This document shows, piece after piece, positions 44,848-53,537 of a stretch of 64,000 nt of DNA. The stretch's first letter is position 1, and each line of letters starts with the position of its first letter. The DNA is from Hydrocarboniphaga effusa AP103. GTDB lineage: Bacteria; Pseudomonadota; Gammaproteobacteria; Nevskiales; Nevskiaceae. Under the pieces are notes generated by a model, which did no database searches, was not told where the DNA came from, and saw nothing but the letters and a program-made list of their open reading frames with translations. The stretch is from NCBI RefSeq assembly GCF_000271305.1, contig NZ_AKGD01000001.1, positions 806,001 through 870,000 on the forward strand, read 5' to 3'. Both the position numbers and the translations under genes were made by a program.

Positions 44848-45903
44848 TCAGCAGGCCAGCCGCCACTGCGGCCAATCGGCGCTCACACCCTCCTGCACCT
44901 CGGCGAGCCGATGCGCGAGCCAGGCCGACAAGGCGGCAGGCGGTGGCCGTACGCCGGCTTCGCCCCAGGTGATCTCGGCCACTGGAAACAGCCTCACCGC
45001 AGTGCCGACACCGAACACGTCGCGCAATCGCGCGGACTGCTGCCATCCCTGCAAGTCGTCGAGCGAGATGAAGGTCTCCTCGACGCGATGCCCGGCCTCG
45101 CGCAGCAGCGCAATCACCGAATCGCGCGTGATGCCCGCGAGGATGCTGCCGTCGAGCGCCGGCGTGAGCACGCGATCGTCGAGCGCGACGAACAGGTTCG
45201 CCGCACCGGCCTCGCCGAGATAGCGATGCTCGCGCGCATCGAGCCAGAGCGCGTCATCGAAACCGCGCTGGCGCGCACGCTGCGCACCGAACAGGCTCGC
45301 AGCGTAATTGGCAGCCGTTTTCGCCGCACCGAGTCCGCCGTCTGCCGCGCGGATGAGCTCGCGCTCGGCCCACAAACGCTTCGGAGCGCACAGCGGATTC
45401 GAAGCCGGGCTCGCAAGCACCACGAGACGATGCCGGCTCGCGGCGCGCAAACCCAGGCCCTCTTCGCAGGCGAACAGCGTCGGCCGCAGATACAAGGCGC
45501 CGCGGCCCGCAGGCGGCACCCAATCGCGATGCACTTCGACCGCACGCTGCAGCATCTTCATGACCGCCGCTTCGTCGACGTCGGGCAGGCACAAGCGGGC
45601 CGCGCTGCGCCGCAGGCGGGCAATGTGCTCGCGCGGACGAAACAGATGCAGCGTGCCATCGGGCGCTCGATACGCCTTCGCGCCTTCGAAGGCCGAAAGC
45701 CCGTACTGCAAGGCACCCGATGCGAGTTCGAGCCCGAGCGCCGCGCGCGGCAGCACTTCGGGTTTGGACCAGCCCTCGCCCGCCTCATGCGTGGCACTGA
45801 CCGCGAACGGGGCCATGTAAAGACCGAAGCCGAGCGCTTCGGGCTCGGGCAACGAAGCCGGCCAGCGCAGCGCCGCGTCCTGCGAAAGGTCGAGCGAGCT
45901 CAT
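44848..45903 (-). CDS. ilvE: Branched-chain amino acid aminotransferase
   Basis: 351 residues of the class IV PLP aminotransferases. It makes leucine, isoleucine and valine from their 2-oxo acids. GALQYGLSAFEGAKAYR, the catalytic Lys in GLGAAKTAANYAASL and the phosphate-binding EAGAANLFV are visible, with the length and LFRPREHIARL stretch of the longer eukaryote-like branch. The start overlaps the ilvG stop by 4 bases (ATGA), so it is coupled to the acetolactate synthase gene in the attenuated operon. Confidence 0.9.
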   Translation of the reverse strand: MSSLDLSQDAALRWPASLPEPEALGFGLYMAPFAVSATHEAGEGWSKPEVLPRAALGLELASGALQYGLSAFEGAKAYRAPDGTLHLFRPREHIARLRRSAARLCLPDVDEAAVMKMLQRAVEVHRDWVPPAGRGALYLRPTLFACEEGLGLRAASRHRLVVLASPASNPLCAPKRLWAERELIRAADGGLGAAKTAANYAASLFGAQRARQRGFDDALWLDAREHRYLGEAGAANLFVALDDRVLTPALDGSILAGITRDSVIALLREAGHRVEETFISLDDLQGWQQSARLRDVFGVGTAVRLFPVAEITWGEAGVRPPPAALSAWLAHRLAEVQEGVSADWPQWRLAC

Positions 45904-47597
45904 TGCACCACCTCGCGCTTGGCCGCCACGTAAACGAGCTCCACGTTCGAACAGCCCGGAGCCACCATCGGCATCACCTGCCGGTCGGCGTGGACCGGCA
46001 CGCGAATGAGCGCCGGACCCGGCGTCGCAAACGCTTCTTCGAGGATCGCGAGCGCATCGCTGCTCGCGCCGAGATCGAGCGCCGGGATGCCGAAGGCGCG
46101 CGCCACCGAGCAGAACTCGGTCGGCCGCTCGAAACTCGATGCCACGTAGCGTCGCCGGTGAAACAGGTGCTGCTGCTGGCGCACCATGCCGAGCGAGGCG
46201 TTGTCGAGCAGCACGATCTTCACGTTGCATTGCAGATCGGCCAGCGTCGCGAACTCCTGCACGTTCATGAGCAGGCTGCCGTCTCCGGTGAAACAGACCA
46301 CGGGCACATCGGGCTGCATGAGCGCCGCGCCGATCGCCGCGGGCAAGCCGAAACCCATGGTGCCGAGTCCGCCCGAAGTGAGCCATCGATCGGGGCGCTG
46401 AAACGGATACGCCTGCGCCACCCACATCTGATGCTGGCCCACGTCGGTCGTGATCACCGCGTCTTCGCCCGCGAGTTTCGCCACCGTCCGGATCAGGCCA
46501 TATGGAGAGCGAACCTCGTGCTGCTCATGCCATTCGCAGGGATGCTCGCCCTGAATCTGCCGCGTGCGCGCGAGCCACTGCGGTCGCGCATCGGCACGCA
46601 CCGCGTCACGCAGGGCTTCGAGCGCCAGTCGCGCATCGGCCTCGATCGCGAGCGCGGGCTTGCGGATCTTGCCGAATTCGCGGCGATCGGCATCGATGTG
46701 AATCACGCGCGCATGCGGGGCGAAGGCGTCGACACGCCCGGTGGCCCGATCGTCGAAGCGCGCGCCTACCGCGATCAGCAGGTCGCACTCGTCGATGATG
46801 CGGTTGGCACTGTGCGCTCCATGCATACCGAGCATGCCGATGTTCAGCGCGTGGTCGCTCGGCAATGCGCCGAGGGCCATCAGCGTGGTCGTCGTCGGCA
46901 GGCTCGCGCGCTCGGCGAGCTCGCGAGCCGCCATCCAGCCACCGCTCTTGATCACGCCGCCGCCCAGGTACAGCACCGGCTTGCGCGCCTGTGCGATGAG
47001 CTCGGCCGCCATCGTGATCGCGATCGCGTCGGGTGCCTCGGCGATACGCGCGGCACGCCGTGGCAAGCGCGTCGTATCGACTTCGATGGTCTCGCGCTGC
47101 ACGTCCTTCGGCACGTCGATGAGCACCGGCCCCGGACGTCCGGTCTCGGCGATGCGAAACGCCTCGGGAATCAGGTCGATGAGTTCGGCGGCCGAACGCA
47201 CCATGAAGTTGGCCTTGGTGATCGTCTCGACGATGTGCGTGGTCTTCACCTCCTGGAACGCGTCGGTGCCGATCAAGTGCTGCGGCACCTGTCCGGTGAT
47301 GCAGACCAGCGGAACCGAATCGAGCTTGGCATCGGCGATCGCGGTCACGAGGTTGGTCGCGCCGGGACCGGACGTGCCGAGGCACACGGCCGCTCGGCCG
47401 CTCACGCGAGCCAGGCCCTGCGCGATGAAGCCCGCTCCTTGCTCGTGCCGCGCAAGCACGTGGCGAATGCGCGTATCGCCGCCGAGCGCTTCGTAGAGCG
47501 GCAGCAGGGCGCCGCCCGGAATGCCCGTTACGAGCTCGACATCCTGGGCTTCGAGCAATTGCACGATCAGTTGGGCGCCGGTCATCTTGAGTTTCAT
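45900..47597 (-). CDS. ilvG: Acetolactate synthase large subunit
   Basis: 565 residues with the three thiamine-diphosphate-enzyme domains. It condenses pyruvate with pyruvate or 2-oxobutyrate in valine, leucine and isoleucine synthesis. The catalytic Glu lies in LARHEQGAGFIAQGLAR, SGPGATNLVTAIADA follows, and the cofactor-binding motif GDGSLLMNVQEFATLAD is near residue 450. The start at 47597 is the ATG before KLKMTGAQLIV. The leader and attenuator upstream and ilvE overlapping its end suggest ilvG rather than ilvB or ilvI. No small-subunit gene follows. Confidence 0.93.
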   Translation of the reverse strand: MKLKMTGAQLIVQLLEAQDVELVTGIPGGALLPLYEALGGDTRIRHVLARHEQGAGFIAQGLARVSGRAAVCLGTSGPGATNLVTAIADAKLDSVPLVCITGQVPQHLIGTDAFQEVKTTHIVETITKANFMVRSAAELIDLIPEAFRIAETGRPGPVLIDVPKDVQRETIEVDTTRLPRRAARIAEAPDAIAITMAAELIAQARKPVLYLGGGVIKSGGWMAARELAERASLPTTTTLMALGALPSDHALNIGMLGMHGAHSANRIIDECDLLIAVGARFDDRATGRVDAFAPHARVIHIDADRREFGKIRKPALAIEADARLALEALRDAVRADARPQWLARTRQIQGEHPCEWHEQHEVRSPYGLIRTVAKLAGEDAVITTDVGQHQMWVAQAYPFQRPDRWLTSGGLGTMGFGLPAAIGAALMQPDVPVVCFTGDGSLLMNVQEFATLADLQCNVKIVLLDNASLGMVRQQQHLFHRRRYVASSFERPTEFCSVARAFGIPALDLGASSDALAILEEAFATPGPALIRVPVHADRQVMPMVAPGCSNVELVYVAAKREVVQ

Positions 47598-47665
47598 GTC
47601 GAGGTTCTCTTGGGTGGGAACCCCGCTGGAGCGAAACCGGCGAGAGGGATGAAGCACACAACGAA

Positions 47666-47697
47666 AAACCCCCGCCGATTTGCGCCGGCGGGGGTTT
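47666..47697 (-). terminator. ilv attenuator terminator
   Basis: AAACCCCCGCCG (47666-47677) pairs with CGGCGGGGGTTT (47686-47697) around 8 bases; on the minus strand the T-rich tail follows at the end. It sits between the leader peptide and ilvG. The segment 47684-47690 in this stem can instead pair with the leader codons at 47728-47734 (7 bp), giving the antiterminator. Confidence 0.85.
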
Positions 47698-47719
47698 GGT
47701 TACAGCAAGAAGCAATCCC

Positions 47720-47782
47720 CTACGGCGCGCCGGCAACGACGACCTGTACGACGACGAGGATGAGCTTCTGAATCTGGTTCAT
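47720..47782 (-). CDS. ilvL: ilv operon leader peptide
   Basis: 20 residues: MNQIQKLILVVVQVVVAGAP, stop TAG. Ten of the residues from 4 to 16 are Ile, Leu or Val, including two runs of three Val. This is the control peptide of a transcription attenuator: slow translation of these codons under amino acid shortage stalls the ribosome so that the following GCC-GGC-GCG codons can pair with the terminator stem. The gene is too short for ordinary gene finders. A CTCC-CTTT-like leader without a strong ribosome site precedes the ATG. Confidence 0.9.
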   Translation of the reverse strand: MNQIQKLILVVVQVVVAGAP

Positions 47783-47937
47783 TGCGAAAGGGAGCGAATG
47801 CGTTGCGGCAATGGGATTGGCGGCGGAGTCTAGCGGCGAGTCGTCAAATCCACAAGCTTTCACAAACGTGGACGCGAGCCTTTGCGCAACGAACTCTCTA
47901 CACTCGCCACTCACGCACCCACGTAGAAGGCCCTGAC

Positions 47938-48645
47938 ATGTCGGATCACGAGCTGCCTCACGTTGCTGCACCGCCGCCGGGCTTGCTCGCACTCGAAGCC
48001 CGTGCCCTGCTCGAAGCCGCGCGCTTCACTTTCATCGGGCCGAAGCTGCGCGGCATTCCGCAGGGCACCGGCCAGCCGGTGATGATCATCCCGGGCTTCG
48101 GTACCAACGACATGGCGACGCTGCCTTTGCGTAGCGCGCTGATCAAGCTCGGCTTCAATGCCTATGGTTGGGATTTCGGCACCAATCTCGGCATGCGATC
48201 GAAGATCAAGACCGGTCTCGTCAGACGGCTCGAGCAGTTGAACGAGCACTACGACGCGCCGATCACGCTGGTCGGTTGGAGCCTCGGTGGCGTGTTCGCG
48301 CGCGAGATCGCCCGGCATCAACCGCAGCTGATCAAGCGCGTGATCACGCTCGGCAGTCCGATCAACGGACATCCGGACGCCAACAACATGGTCACGCTGT
48401 TTCGCATCGCCAATCGCGGAAAACCGGTCAAGACCGACATCGAAGGCTTCATCAAGCGTCGCATTCCACCGCCGGTTCCGTGCACCGCGATCTACACGCG
48501 CCGCGATGGAATCGTGACGTGGTCCTGCGCGCTGGAGACCGAAGCCGAACACACCGAAAGCGTCGAAGTACACGGCAGTCACATGGGTTTGGTCTTCAAT
48601 CGACAAGTGCTCAAAGTCATTGCTGAACGGCTTGTTCAAGCTTGA
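47938..48645 (+). CDS. Alpha/beta hydrolase
   Basis: 235 residues. The nucleophile elbow GWSLGG (Ser115), acid Asp190 in YTRRDGIV and His215 in VHGSHMG form the triad; IIPGFGTNDMATLPL supplies the oxyanion region. PRYMATION-independent substrates such as esters or acylated compounds are possible; nothing in the neighbourhood decides. The ATG at 47938 has a modest GAAGG site. It diverges from the ilv operon. Confidence 0.85.
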   Translation: MSDHELPHVAAPPPGLLALEARALLEAARFTFIGPKLRGIPQGTGQPVMIIPGFGTNDMATLPLRSALIKLGFNAYGWDFGTNLGMRSKIKTGLVRRLEQLNEHYDAPITLVGWSLGGVFAREIARHQPQLIKRVITLGSPINGHPDANNMVTLFRIANRGKPVKTDIEGFIKRRIPPPVPCTAIYTRRDGIVTWSCALETEAEHTESVEVHGSHMGLVFNRQVLKVIAERLVQA

Positions 48646-48794
48646 ATCACGTTATCGAGAGACATGGCTATTGACATTCGACGAGCCACTACATCTTGTG
48701 CTTTGCAATTGCTGATGACACTATGGGCCGTGGCGCGCTGACGACCACGATTGTCGTGTTCGCGCACGCTTCTTTGAGTACCAAGGAGGTTGTT

Positions 48795-49082
48795 ATGGCA
48801 GTTGCGAAGAAGGCCGCCAAGAAGGCGGCGAAGAAAGCGACCAAGAAAGTCGCTTCCAAGAAGGCCGTGAAGAAGGCGACCAAGAAAGTCGCCGCCAGGA
48901 AGGGCGCTGCGAAGAAGGCCGTGAAGAAGGCGACCAAGAAAGTCGCCGCCAAGAAGGGCGCTGCCAAGAAGGTTGCCAAGAAGTCGTCGGTCAAGAAGAC
49001 CGCGAAGAAGGTCGCCAAGAGCGTGAAGAAGGTTGCCAAGAAAGCCGTCAAGCGCGCCAAGAAGGTTGCTGCTGCTGCTTGA
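48795..49082 (+). CDS. Histone H1-like Lys/Ala-rich DNA-binding protein
   Basis: 95 residues consisting almost only of Lys, Ala, Val and Thr, built from repeats such as KKAVKKATKKVAA and KKGAAKK. Such proteins (AlgP, bacterial H1-like) bind nucleic acid electrostatically and affect nucleoid compaction or transcription. The ATG at 48795 follows a full AAGGAGGT ribosome site (48783-48790), so high expression is expected. Two 54-bp tandem copies lie inside. A strong terminator follows. Confidence 0.9.
   Translation: MAVAKKAAKKAAKKATKKVASKKAVKKATKKVAARKGAAKKAVKKATKKVAAKKGAAKKVAKKSSVKKTAKKVAKSVKKVAKKAVKRAKKVAAAA
48858..48965 (+). repeat. 54-bp tandem repeat inside the histone-like gene
   Basis: 48858-48911 and 48912-48965 are direct copies identical at 52 of 54 bases (18 codons each), encoding KKAVKKATKKVAARKGAA and its near-copy with Lys for Arg. 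The repeat keeps the reading frame, so copy number could change without breaking the gene. Confidence 0.9.
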
Positions 49083-49097
49083 GGTGGGCTTCTAGTC

Positions 49098-49128
49098 GGG
49101 CGCGTCGGTTAACGACGCGCCCTTTTTT
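49098..49128 (+). terminator. Terminator of the histone-like gene
   Basis: GGGCGCGTCG (49098-49107) pairs with CGACGCGCCC (49113-49122) around 5 bases, followed by six T (49123-49128). Confidence 0.92.
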
Positions 49129-49147
49129 ATTGCGCGAGAAACGCGCT

Positions 49148-50140
49148 TCAGGCCGCGTATCTTTCCGGGCTCTCACTGAAGAAAGCATCGACACGCTCGC
49201 GCTGCTCACGCGCGTCGTCGACCCGGTTGATCGATGCCCAGAAAGCGGCGAGTGCCTCGGCCTCGACACCGCCGGCCTGGCAATACCACTGAATGTGCTT
49301 GCGTGCGACGCGCACGCCGCGACGCTCGCCATAGAAGGCATGCAGCGCATCGACGTGTTCGAGCAGGCAGCGCCGCACTTCGAATCGCGATGGCGATGCC
49401 AAGCGCTCGCCGGTTGCAAGGTAATGTGAAATTTCGCGGAAGATCCACGGACGCCCCAAGGCCGCGCGTCCGATCATCACCGCGTCCGCTCCGGTCTCCC
49501 GCATGACTTCGGCCGCCTTCTCGGGCGTATCGATGTCACCGTTGGCGATCAATGGAATCGACAGCACCTGGCGAATCGCCGCGATGGTTTCGTATTCGGC
49601 CTCGCCTTCGTACTGGTCTTCACGCGTGCGCCCATGAACGCTCAGGGCAGCGATGCCGCAGTCCTGCGCGATGCGTGCGATCCGGATGCCGTTGCGATGC
49701 GCCCTCGCCCAGCCGGTGCGGATCTTCAGGGTCACCGGCGTCGGCACCGCAGAAACCACTGCATGCAGAATCGCTTCGACGAGCTTTTCGTCCCGCATGA
49801 GCGCCGATCCCGCATCGACCTTGCAGACCTTCTTCGCGGGACAGCCCATGTTGATGTCGATGATCTGCGCGCCCTGCTCGACATTGAGCCGCGCAGCCTC
49901 GGCCATCAGTTGCGGATCGTAGCCGGCGATCTGGACGCTGATCGGCTCGGACTCCCCGGCGTGGTCACGACGCAGTCGCGATTTTTCGGAGTTCCAGAGC
50001 GTCGGATCGGAAGTCGTCATCTCCGAGACGACGAGGCCTGCGCCGAGTTGGCGGCACAGCGAGCGGAACGGACGATCGGTGACGCCGGCCATCGGGGCCA
50101 GAATCACCGGAGGATCAATGGAGTGGGAACCTATCTGCAT
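49148..50140 (-). CDS. dusB: tRNA-dihydrouridine synthase B
   Basis: 330 residues. FMN enzyme that reduces uridine to dihydrouridine in tRNA. ILAPMAGVTDRPFR, SVQIAGYDP, IIDINMGCPAKKV (active Cys) , LKIRTGWARAHRN, SVHGRTR, LIANGDIDTPEKA and MIGRAALGRPWIFREI follow the DusB pattern throughout, and length matches E. coli DusB. In enterics dusB is followed by fis; here it converges on the histone-like gene and no fis follows. Confidence 0.95.
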   Translation of the reverse strand: MQIGSHSIDPPVILAPMAGVTDRPFRSLCRQLGAGLVVSEMTTSDPTLWNSEKSRLRRDHAGESEPISVQIAGYDPQLMAEAARLNVEQGAQIIDINMGCPAKKVCKVDAGSALMRDEKLVEAILHAVVSAVPTPVTLKIRTGWARAHRNGIRIARIAQDCGIAALSVHGRTREDQYEGEAEYETIAAIRQVLSIPLIANGDIDTPEKAAEVMRETGADAVMIGRAALGRPWIFREISHYLATGERLASPSRFEVRRCLLEHVDALHAFYGERRGVRVARKHIQWYCQAGGVEAEALAAFWASINRVDDAREQRERVDAFFSESPERYAA

Positions 50141-50220
50141 GCGTCTATTTTCTCCTATGACCGGCGCTTCGCGACAGCGTAGAGTGAGCGGCGGTTCTAG
50201 CCCTCACTTCACGGACTTCC

Positions 50221-51126
50221 ATGAGCCAACCAACGGCGCTGATCATCGACGACTCCACCTCGTCCCGTTTCGTGCTGAGCCGCTATTTGGACAGGCTGCA
50301 ATGGCAATCGCATGCCGCTGCGACGATGGAAGATGCGCTGCGCTTCCTGCAGAGCAAGAAGCCCGATCTGATCTTCGCCGACTATCGGCTGCCCGACGTC
50401 GAACCCGCCGATCTGCTCAACGCGCTCGCGGCGCAACCCGCCTCCGCGAACGTGCCCGTCATCGTCTGCGTGACCGACGAGGCGAGCGGCTTCATCGATT
50501 CGGCGCTCGCGCAGGGCGCAGCCGCAGTGCTCGAAAAACCCGTGACCTTCGACCAGCTCACCTCGCTGCTCGGCACTCCAGCGCCGAACGTCGAAGAAGT
50601 GAGCTACGACACACCGCCACCGCCGCCCGCATTCCTGAGCGATGAGCCCGAAGCGTTTCGGCCACAGGCTCAGGCACCGAGCGTTTCGATCGCCGCGATG
50701 GAAGCGGATATGGCGCGGGTCTCGCCGCCAGGCACGGATGCATCAGCGCAGGAAGGCTCTTCGTTCGCACTCGAAACACCGCCCTTGCTCGTCCCGGCCT
50801 TGCCCGAAATACCGATGCCCGAGGTCCGCAACCCGATCCATGCCGAGCCGTCGCCGAGCGCCGCGACCTCGACGGACGGCAGACTCGAAGCGCGCGTCGC
50901 TGCGATCGAAGCCCGCTTCGAGGCCGAGATCGAGCGCCTGCGCCAGGAGATGCGGCAGACGCTCAAACAGCAGCTCACGCAGATCGAACAGCTGCGCGAA
51001 GCCGTGCTCGGAGCCGCGGTGGCCGCGGCGCAATCGGCCGCAGAGCAGACCGTCACCACCGCAGCCGCGCAGATGTCGGACCGGCTCGCGGCCTCGATCG
51101 TGCAATCGCTCAAGTCACCCGGCTGA
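50221..51126 (+). CDS. Receiver-domain protein with coiled-coil tail
   Basis: 301 residues. Residues 1-115 are a CheY-like receiver: acidic pair Asp10-Asp11, acceptor Asp54 in IFADYRLPD, Thr85 and Lys106. From 125 to 220 the chain is Pro/Ala/Glu-rich and probably disordered, then 225-300 is a coiled coil (RLEARVAAIEARFEAEIERLRQEMRQ) with an Ala-rich end. No DNA-binding or enzymatic output domain is seen, so output may be through protein contacts. No kinase gene is adjacent. Confidence 0.82.
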   Translation: MSQPTALIIDDSTSSRFVLSRYLDRLQWQSHAAATMEDALRFLQSKKPDLIFADYRLPDVEPADLLNALAAQPASANVPVIVCVTDEASGFIDSALAQGAAAVLEKPVTFDQLTSLLGTPAPNVEEVSYDTPPPPPAFLSDEPEAFRPQAQAPSVSIAAMEADMARVSPPGTDASAQEGSSFALETPPLLVPALPEIPMPEVRNPIHAEPSPSAATSTDGRLEARVAAIEARFEAEIERLRQEMRQTLKQQLTQIEQLREAVLGAAVAAAQSAAEQTVTTAAAQMSDRLAASIVQSLKSPG

Positions 51127-51146
51127 GCGACGCGAAGAACCCCGGC

Positions 51147-51524
51147 TCAGGCCGGAGCGCGTAATACGGCAATGAGCAGCAGAGCCCAGCCGACGATGAA
51201 CAGCAGCCCGCCGATCGGCGTGATGGCCCCGAGCACACGGACATCGCTGAGCACGAGCGCATAGAGGCTGCCCGAGAAGACCAGCACGCCGGTGGCGAAG
51301 CAGGCGCCGGCGACATCGAGCAGGCGCCCCGCGCCGAGCTGGCGGATCAGCAGGCCGACCAGTGCGAGCGCGAACGCGTGATAGAACTGGTATTCGACGC
51401 CGGTCTTCCAGATCGCCAGCGATTCGAGCGACAGCCGCGCCTTGAGCGCATGCGCACCGAAGGCGCCGAGCACGACGCCCGACAGACCGAACAACGCGGA
51501 CAGGCTCAGCCACAGCTTGCTCAT
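51147..51524 (-). CDS. DUF423 (YgdD-like) membrane protein
   Basis: 125 residues with four membrane helices. LSGVVLGAFGAHALKARLS, KTGVEYQFYHAFALALVGLL, GTFSGSLYAL-type region and ITPIGGLLFIVGWALLL are the DUF423 pattern. Function unknown. Its start overlaps the stop of the saccharopine dehydrogenase-like gene by 4 bases, so the pair is coupled. Confidence 0.9.
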   Translation of the reverse strand: MSKLWLSLSALFGLSGVVLGAFGAHALKARLSLESLAIWKTGVEYQFYHAFALALVGLLIRQLGAGRLLDVAGACFATGVLVFSGSLYALVLSDVRVLGAITPIGGLLFIVGWALLLIAVLRAPA

Positions 51525-52759
51525 AGAAAGGACTCGATGGTCTTGAACTGAATGCCGGCGGACTGTAACCGCTTGATCAGCGGCTCGCCCATCGCATGCG
51601 CGGGCGTCTGCACGCCGGGCCGCGCAGGCAGACGATCGAACGCCAGGCTCAAGGCCGATTCGGCGAGCATCTTGGCGGTTTCACCGTAGCCCGGATCGCC
51701 ACCGCTGACTTCGGTGTAGACCTTCTGCCCACCGCCGCAGCCGGCGAAGCGCACCGAGAACCAGCCTTCGGCGCGCTCGGCTTCCGAAGGCCCGACGCCG
51801 CGATTGCCGAGCGCGACGATGCGCCGGCGCACGGGGGCGATCTGCGAGGCCAGCGCGAGCGCCCCCATGCCGCCGACCACGCCGGCGAGCATCGGCAGGT
51901 TCTTGAGCTGCAGGTAGTGGCCGTAATGGAACGCGCTGCCATAGCGTTCGTCGGCCGCGGCCGAGCGCAGCACCACCAGCGGATCGATGGTCGGCACCGG
52001 CAATACCCAACTCTGCAGACGCTTGTCGTAGCGCACGCCACCATTGAGCCGGCTGATGCGCCGGTCGACCGGCCGGCCTTCCTCGCGTTCGCGCTCGGCG
52101 CGCAGCCGGGCGTATTCGCGCCAGCGCGACATCGCGATCGCCGCCGTGCTCAGCGTTCCACCCGACAGCTTGCCGGCCGCGCGCACGTAGGCCTCGATCT
52201 TGATCGGCACGCCTTCGGGCAACTGCATGACCGTGTAGTACGCGCCGAGATCATGCGGAATCGAATCGAAGCCGCAGCAGTTGACGATGCGCGCCCCGCT
52301 CGCCCGCGCCTGCTCGTGATAGCGCATCCACATGCGATCGACGAACTCGGGCTCGCCGGTGAGGTCGACGTAATCGGTGCCGATCTCGGCGCAGGCGGCC
52401 ACCAGCGGCTCGCCGTAGCGGATGTAAGGACCGACCGCGCTGATGACGACTCGCGTCGAGCGCGCGAGCGCACGCATCGATTCGGGGTCGCTGGTGTCGG
52501 CATGCATCATCGGAATCTCGGCGTAGGCTGGATCGAGCCGGGCGAGCTTGTCGCGCAGCACCTCGAGCTTGCGCAGATTGCGCCCGGCGATCGCCCAGCG
52601 CGGCTTGGGGCCTGCGCGCCTGGCGAGATATTCCGCCGTGAGCTGGCCGGTGAAACCGGTCGCTCCGAACAGCGCGACATCGAATCCGGGCTTTCTCGCC
52701 GCCTTCTTCACCTTCACCAGCGCCCTCCGTGGCTCTTCTTGGGTCCGTTGTGATCCCAT
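51521..52759 (-). CDS. Saccharopine dehydrogenase-like (trans-acting enoyl reductase-type) protein
   Basis: 412 residues. FDVALFGATGFTGQLTAEYLARR is the Rossmann motif, then WAIAGRNLRKLEVLRDKLA, VVISAVGPYIRYGEPLVAACAEIGTDYVDLTGEPEF and NCCGFDSIPHDLGAYY. It is the typical 400-residue form whose mycobacterial members reduce phthiocerol-type enoyl groups; elsewhere the substrate is unknown. A paralogue of different length is at 40074. The start at 52759 (MGSQRTQEEP) is the first ATG giving a plausible N-terminus; GTG at VKVKK is possible. Confidence 0.87.
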   Translation of the reverse strand: MGSQRTQEEPRRALVKVKKAARKPGFDVALFGATGFTGQLTAEYLARRAGPKPRWAIAGRNLRKLEVLRDKLARLDPAYAEIPMMHADTSDPESMRALARSTRVVISAVGPYIRYGEPLVAACAEIGTDYVDLTGEPEFVDRMWMRYHEQARASGARIVNCCGFDSIPHDLGAYYTVMQLPEGVPIKIEAYVRAAGKLSGGTLSTAAIAMSRWREYARLRAEREREEGRPVDRRISRLNGGVRYDKRLQSWVLPVPTIDPLVVLRSAAADERYGSAFHYGHYLQLKNLPMLAGVVGGMGALALASQIAPVRRRIVALGNRGVGPSEAERAEGWFSVRFAGCGGGQKVYTEVSGGDPGYGETAKMLAESALSLAFDRLPARPGVQTPAHAMGEPLIKRLQSAGIQFKTIESFL

Positions 52760-52834
52760 ACTGTCGATGCTACGCAAGCATCGTGTCGGATTTACGGACC
52801 TCGCCCGGCGGCCGGCGTTCAAATCGGCAGTCGA

Positions 52835-53440
52835 TCACGGTCCGCTGCCTCGGGCGCTGTTTTCGACCGCGACCACGCGCCCGTTTTCGATCGTGAGCAC
52901 GCGCATGAAGTAGCGTGGCCCGAAATCGTAGACCCACTCCTCGCGAAACACCGCCGAATAGAGGCCGGGCCGGTAACGCGGGTCGATGCTGGGATACGCC
53001 GCGCGAAATCCGCTTTGCACGCTGCGCGTGAGCGGCGCTCCGCAGAGTTTGAGCAAACGGTATTTCGATAGACCGGTCGCGATCACCTCGGGGCCGCAGC
53101 GGGAACCGTTCGCGGCATGAGGCGGGAAGCCATAGCCTTCCGCATCGATGGCGACCACGCGCGCATTGCGCAGTCGCACGATGCGCAGCAACTGCGAAGG
53201 ACCGAAGTCGTAGGTCCATTCCTCGACCTCGGCGACGAAATCCGAGGCCGGATCGACCGGCTGCCCCCAGACGTCGCGATAGGCGGGTTCGCCGCAAACG
53301 GCGAGCAGCTCGGCCGCCCGCGCCTCGACCGTGACCAGGCGCGAGCCGCAGCGCATCGAGTCGGAGGCCTGCGCAGAATTCAGCAGATTGCTGCCGAGAA
53401 CCCACACCAGCAGCGAGAAGGCCAGACGAGGCAAGCTCAT
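52835..53440 (-). CDS. Secreted protein with two DUF2845-like repeats
   Basis: 201 residues with a signal peptide (ending QASA-like at about residue 25). Two homologous halves are visible: residues 30-104 and 114-198, each starting RCG, with CGEP/CGAP (49-52, 133-136) and EEW-x-YDFGP (73-81, 167-175) followed by a strand ending in RVV-x-A/AVE. DUF2845 proteins are usually single-domain periplasmic proteins of unknown function. Four Cys pair up as two possible disulfides. Confidence 0.75.
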   Translation of the reverse strand: MSLPRLAFSLLVWVLGSNLLNSAQASDSMRCGSRLVTVEARAAELLAVCGEPAYRDVWGQPVDPASDFVAEVEEWTYDFGPSQLLRIVRLRNARVVAIDAEGYGFPPHAANGSRCGPEVIATGLSKYRLLKLCGAPLTRSVQSGFRAAYPSIDPRYRPGLYSAVFREEWVYDFGPRYFMRVLTIENGRVVAVENSARGSGP

Positions 53441-53537
53441 GGAAAACCAGGGCGAAAAATCTTGCGGCTATCATGCGCGCACTCCTGGCGCCGTCGTCTG
53501 AACACGCAGCGCCCCGACATCCGCTGGCTGGATTCGA

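Noticed and set aside
48672..48700. A TTGACA hexamer upstream of the histone-like gene
   Set aside because: No acceptable -10 element lies 16-18 bases downstream, so I do not call a promoter.
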